Origin: CAVQAH01 sp963784195
GTDB lineage: Bacteria; Acidobacteriota; Vicinamibacteria; Vicinamibacterales; 2-12-FULL-66-21
NCBI GenBank assembly: GCA_963784195.1
Contig: CAWARA010000027.1
Coordinates: 56,851 to 120,850 of the forward strand
DNA: 64,000 nucleotides
Direction of reading: 5' to 3'
Shown piece after piece: positions 63,029 through 64,000 of the stretch; the stretch's first letter is position 1, and the number at the start of each line of letters is the position of its first letter. The position numbers and the translations under genes were made by a program. Under the pieces are notes generated by a model that ran no database searches, was not told the origin of the DNA, and was given only the letters and a program-made list of their open reading frames with translations.

Positions 63029-63052
63029 TGAGATCGTTGAAGGAGCGTATTC

Positions 63053-63985
63053 ATGCGTACCGGATACGGTGTGGCAGCGTTAGTCGCGATCGTGTTCACG
63101 TTTGCGCCGGCGACCCGCGCTGATTGGCATCAGACCGCTGCCGGCAAGACGCCGCAACAGGCAGTCGAGGAACTGCTGGCTGCCGATCGCACATTCTCCA
63201 AGGCCAGCGCCCAGACCGATGTCGTCAGCGGGTTGTCGGCCATGTTTGCGCCGGACGTGCTGATGCCGGTTCCAGGCAATCAATTCGCGCGCGGTGCAGC
63301 CGCGGCGGCGGCGGCGCTCAAAGGGAACACTTCGAACCTCACGGCGCGCGCCGAGTGGACGCCAATTCGCGGTGGAATATCGGCGGACGGTCAGCACGGG
63401 TTCACCTTCGGCTACATGACGACGAAACAGGCAGACGGTACCGTCGTGCCTGGAAAGTACCTGTCGTACTGGATCAAGACGAAGGACGGTTGGCGCGTCG
63501 CCGGCTACAAGCGGAGTCGGGCGCCAGCTGACAAGAAGCCGTCGCTCGAGATGATGCCGCCGTCACTCCCCGCTGCCATGGTCGAGCCGACGACCGATCC
63601 CGCCGCCATCGAGCGCCATCGTCAGAGCCTGGATGCGGTCGAGCGCGCGTTCTCGGAGGAAGCACAGAAGATCGGAATCGGGACCGCCTTCGCCAAGTAC
63701 GGCAGTCCCGACGCGGTGAATGCCGGTGGTCCGAACGAAGCGAGCTTTCTCGTCGGCTCCGCCATGATTGGTCAATCGGTCGGCGCAGGATCGCCCGGGG
63801 GATCGCCCGTGTCATGGGGTCCTGATTCGGTGCTGGTCGCGTCGAGCGGAGATCTCGGCGTGACCTTTGGAATGATCCGGTCCAACGCGCCCGGACGCGA
63901 CGGAAATTTTCCGTCGCCCATTCCGTTCTTCACCGTCTGGCGGCGCGCGTCGGCGAATGATCCGTGGAGGTATATCGCCGAATAG
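63053..63985 (+). CDS. Secreted protein with two NTF2-like (SnoaL/DUF4440) domains
   Basis: 310 residues. A signal peptide (ALVAIVFTFAPATRA) is followed by two NTF2-like domains: VEELLAADRTFSKASAQTDV, MFAPDVLMPVPGNQFARGAA and YLSYWIKTKDGWRVAGYKRS in the first (about 30-165); HRQSLDAVERAFSEEAQKIG and FFTVWRRASANDPWRYIAE in the second (about 190-310). The cone-shaped fold binds small hydrophobic ligands; members range from cyclases to unknowns. Internal duplication is likely. Start ATG at 63053, with GAAGGAG just upstream. Confidence 0.78.
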   Translation: MRTGYGVAALVAIVFTFAPATRADWHQTAAGKTPQQAVEELLAADRTFSKASAQTDVVSGLSAMFAPDVLMPVPGNQFARGAAAAAAALKGNTSNLTARAEWTPIRGGISADGQHGFTFGYMTTKQADGTVVPGKYLSYWIKTKDGWRVAGYKRSRAPADKKPSLEMMPPSLPAAMVEPTTDPAAIERHRQSLDAVERAFSEEAQKIGIGTAFAKYGSPDAVNAGGPNEASFLVGSAMIGQSVGAGSPGGSPVSWGPDSVLVASSGDLGVTFGMIRSNAPGRDGNFPSPIPFFTVWRRASANDPWRYIAE

Positions 63986-64000
63986 TTGGCTGAGCTTAGG

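Noticed and set aside
62880..63031. Native 50-residue C-terminal extension of the M20 peptidase
   Set aside because: The extension is read from repeat DNA after a shift; another frame gives the natural end NVVLSLAGSR with a stop at 62879.
1..64000. Insertion sequences, integrases, prophage, tRNA or rRNA genes
   Set aside because: None could be recognised from protein motifs or RNA structure in either strand; a search with tRNA and transposase models would be needed to exclude small ones.

Overview
The window is about 64 kb of GC-rich, gene-dense chromosome from a diderm, aerobic-type heterotroph. The gene families are those of soil Acidobacteriota: a TamB/TamA outer-membrane module, adenosylcobalamin-dependent ribonucleotide reductase, HslUV, many secreted peptidases and beta-lactamase-fold proteins, and small lipoproteins. 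The hairpin-rich intergenic repeats suggest a Vicinamibacteria-like member. This is inference from gene content; there is no rRNA gene in the window to confirm it. I see no tRNA, rRNA, transposase, integrase, prophage or CRISPR array.

Layout. 1-3.4 kb: the 3' end of an unidentified gene, an APC permease, a small membrane protein and a PEGA-domain surface protein. 3.7-12.2 kb: hslV-hslU, a fibronectin-type lipoprotein, a fumarylacetoacetase-family enzyme, a transaldolase, and the three parts of a propionyl/acetyl-CoA carboxylase (carboxyltransferase, biotin carboxylase, biotin carrier). 12.2-20.0 kb: tamB, tamA and a SurA-like chaperone, an outer-membrane assembly block. 20.0-31.6 kb: a surface-glycan block, mostly on the minus strand, with two GT39/ArnT-like membrane glycosyltransferases, four GT4 glycosyltransferases, two methyltransferases, a DUF2062 protein and a CPBP protease. 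31.6-36.7 kb: a lipoprotein, then a sigma-54 two-component pair (NtrC-type regulator plus kinase) and another lipoprotein. 36.7-39.9 kb: nrdJ with a well-spaced pair of NrdR boxes upstream and a strong terminator downstream. 40-52.6 kb: accessory single genes (Uma2 nuclease, alcohol dehydrogenase, DHFR-like, OGFr-domain protein, LytTR/LytS pair, VOC protein, LuxR regulator, an HtrA-like protein lacking its catalytic triad, a decayed glycerol kinase, M24 peptidase, serine hydrolase). 52.6-60.2 kb: a complete-looking urate-to-ureidoglycolate pathway (uricase, HIU hydrolase, OHCU decarboxylase, allantoinase, allantoicase) with a tartronate-semialdehyde-type reductase, an SDR and a CitE/HpcH-like protein of unknown reaction. 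60.2-64 kb: dienelactone hydrolase, M20 peptidase and a double NTF2-like protein.

Two features cut across the window. First, about sixteen single-base frameshifts break otherwise well-conserved genes, often in GC runs; this looks more like residual indel error of a long-read assembly than biology. I annotate those genes across the shift. Second, gaps between genes carry several families of low-complexity, self-complementary repeats: GTGGTTCGTAGTTCGTG-type palindromes, GCGGCTTCAGCCGC hairpins, GGGCGAT heptamer arrays, GATCCGCGTCCCGT repeats and a nested palindrome of about 300 bp. They sit mostly at 3' ends of genes, sometimes supply the C-terminal codons, and in one case appear inside a glycosyltransferase and in another replace the 5' half of glycerol kinase. 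They are the most unusual element here.
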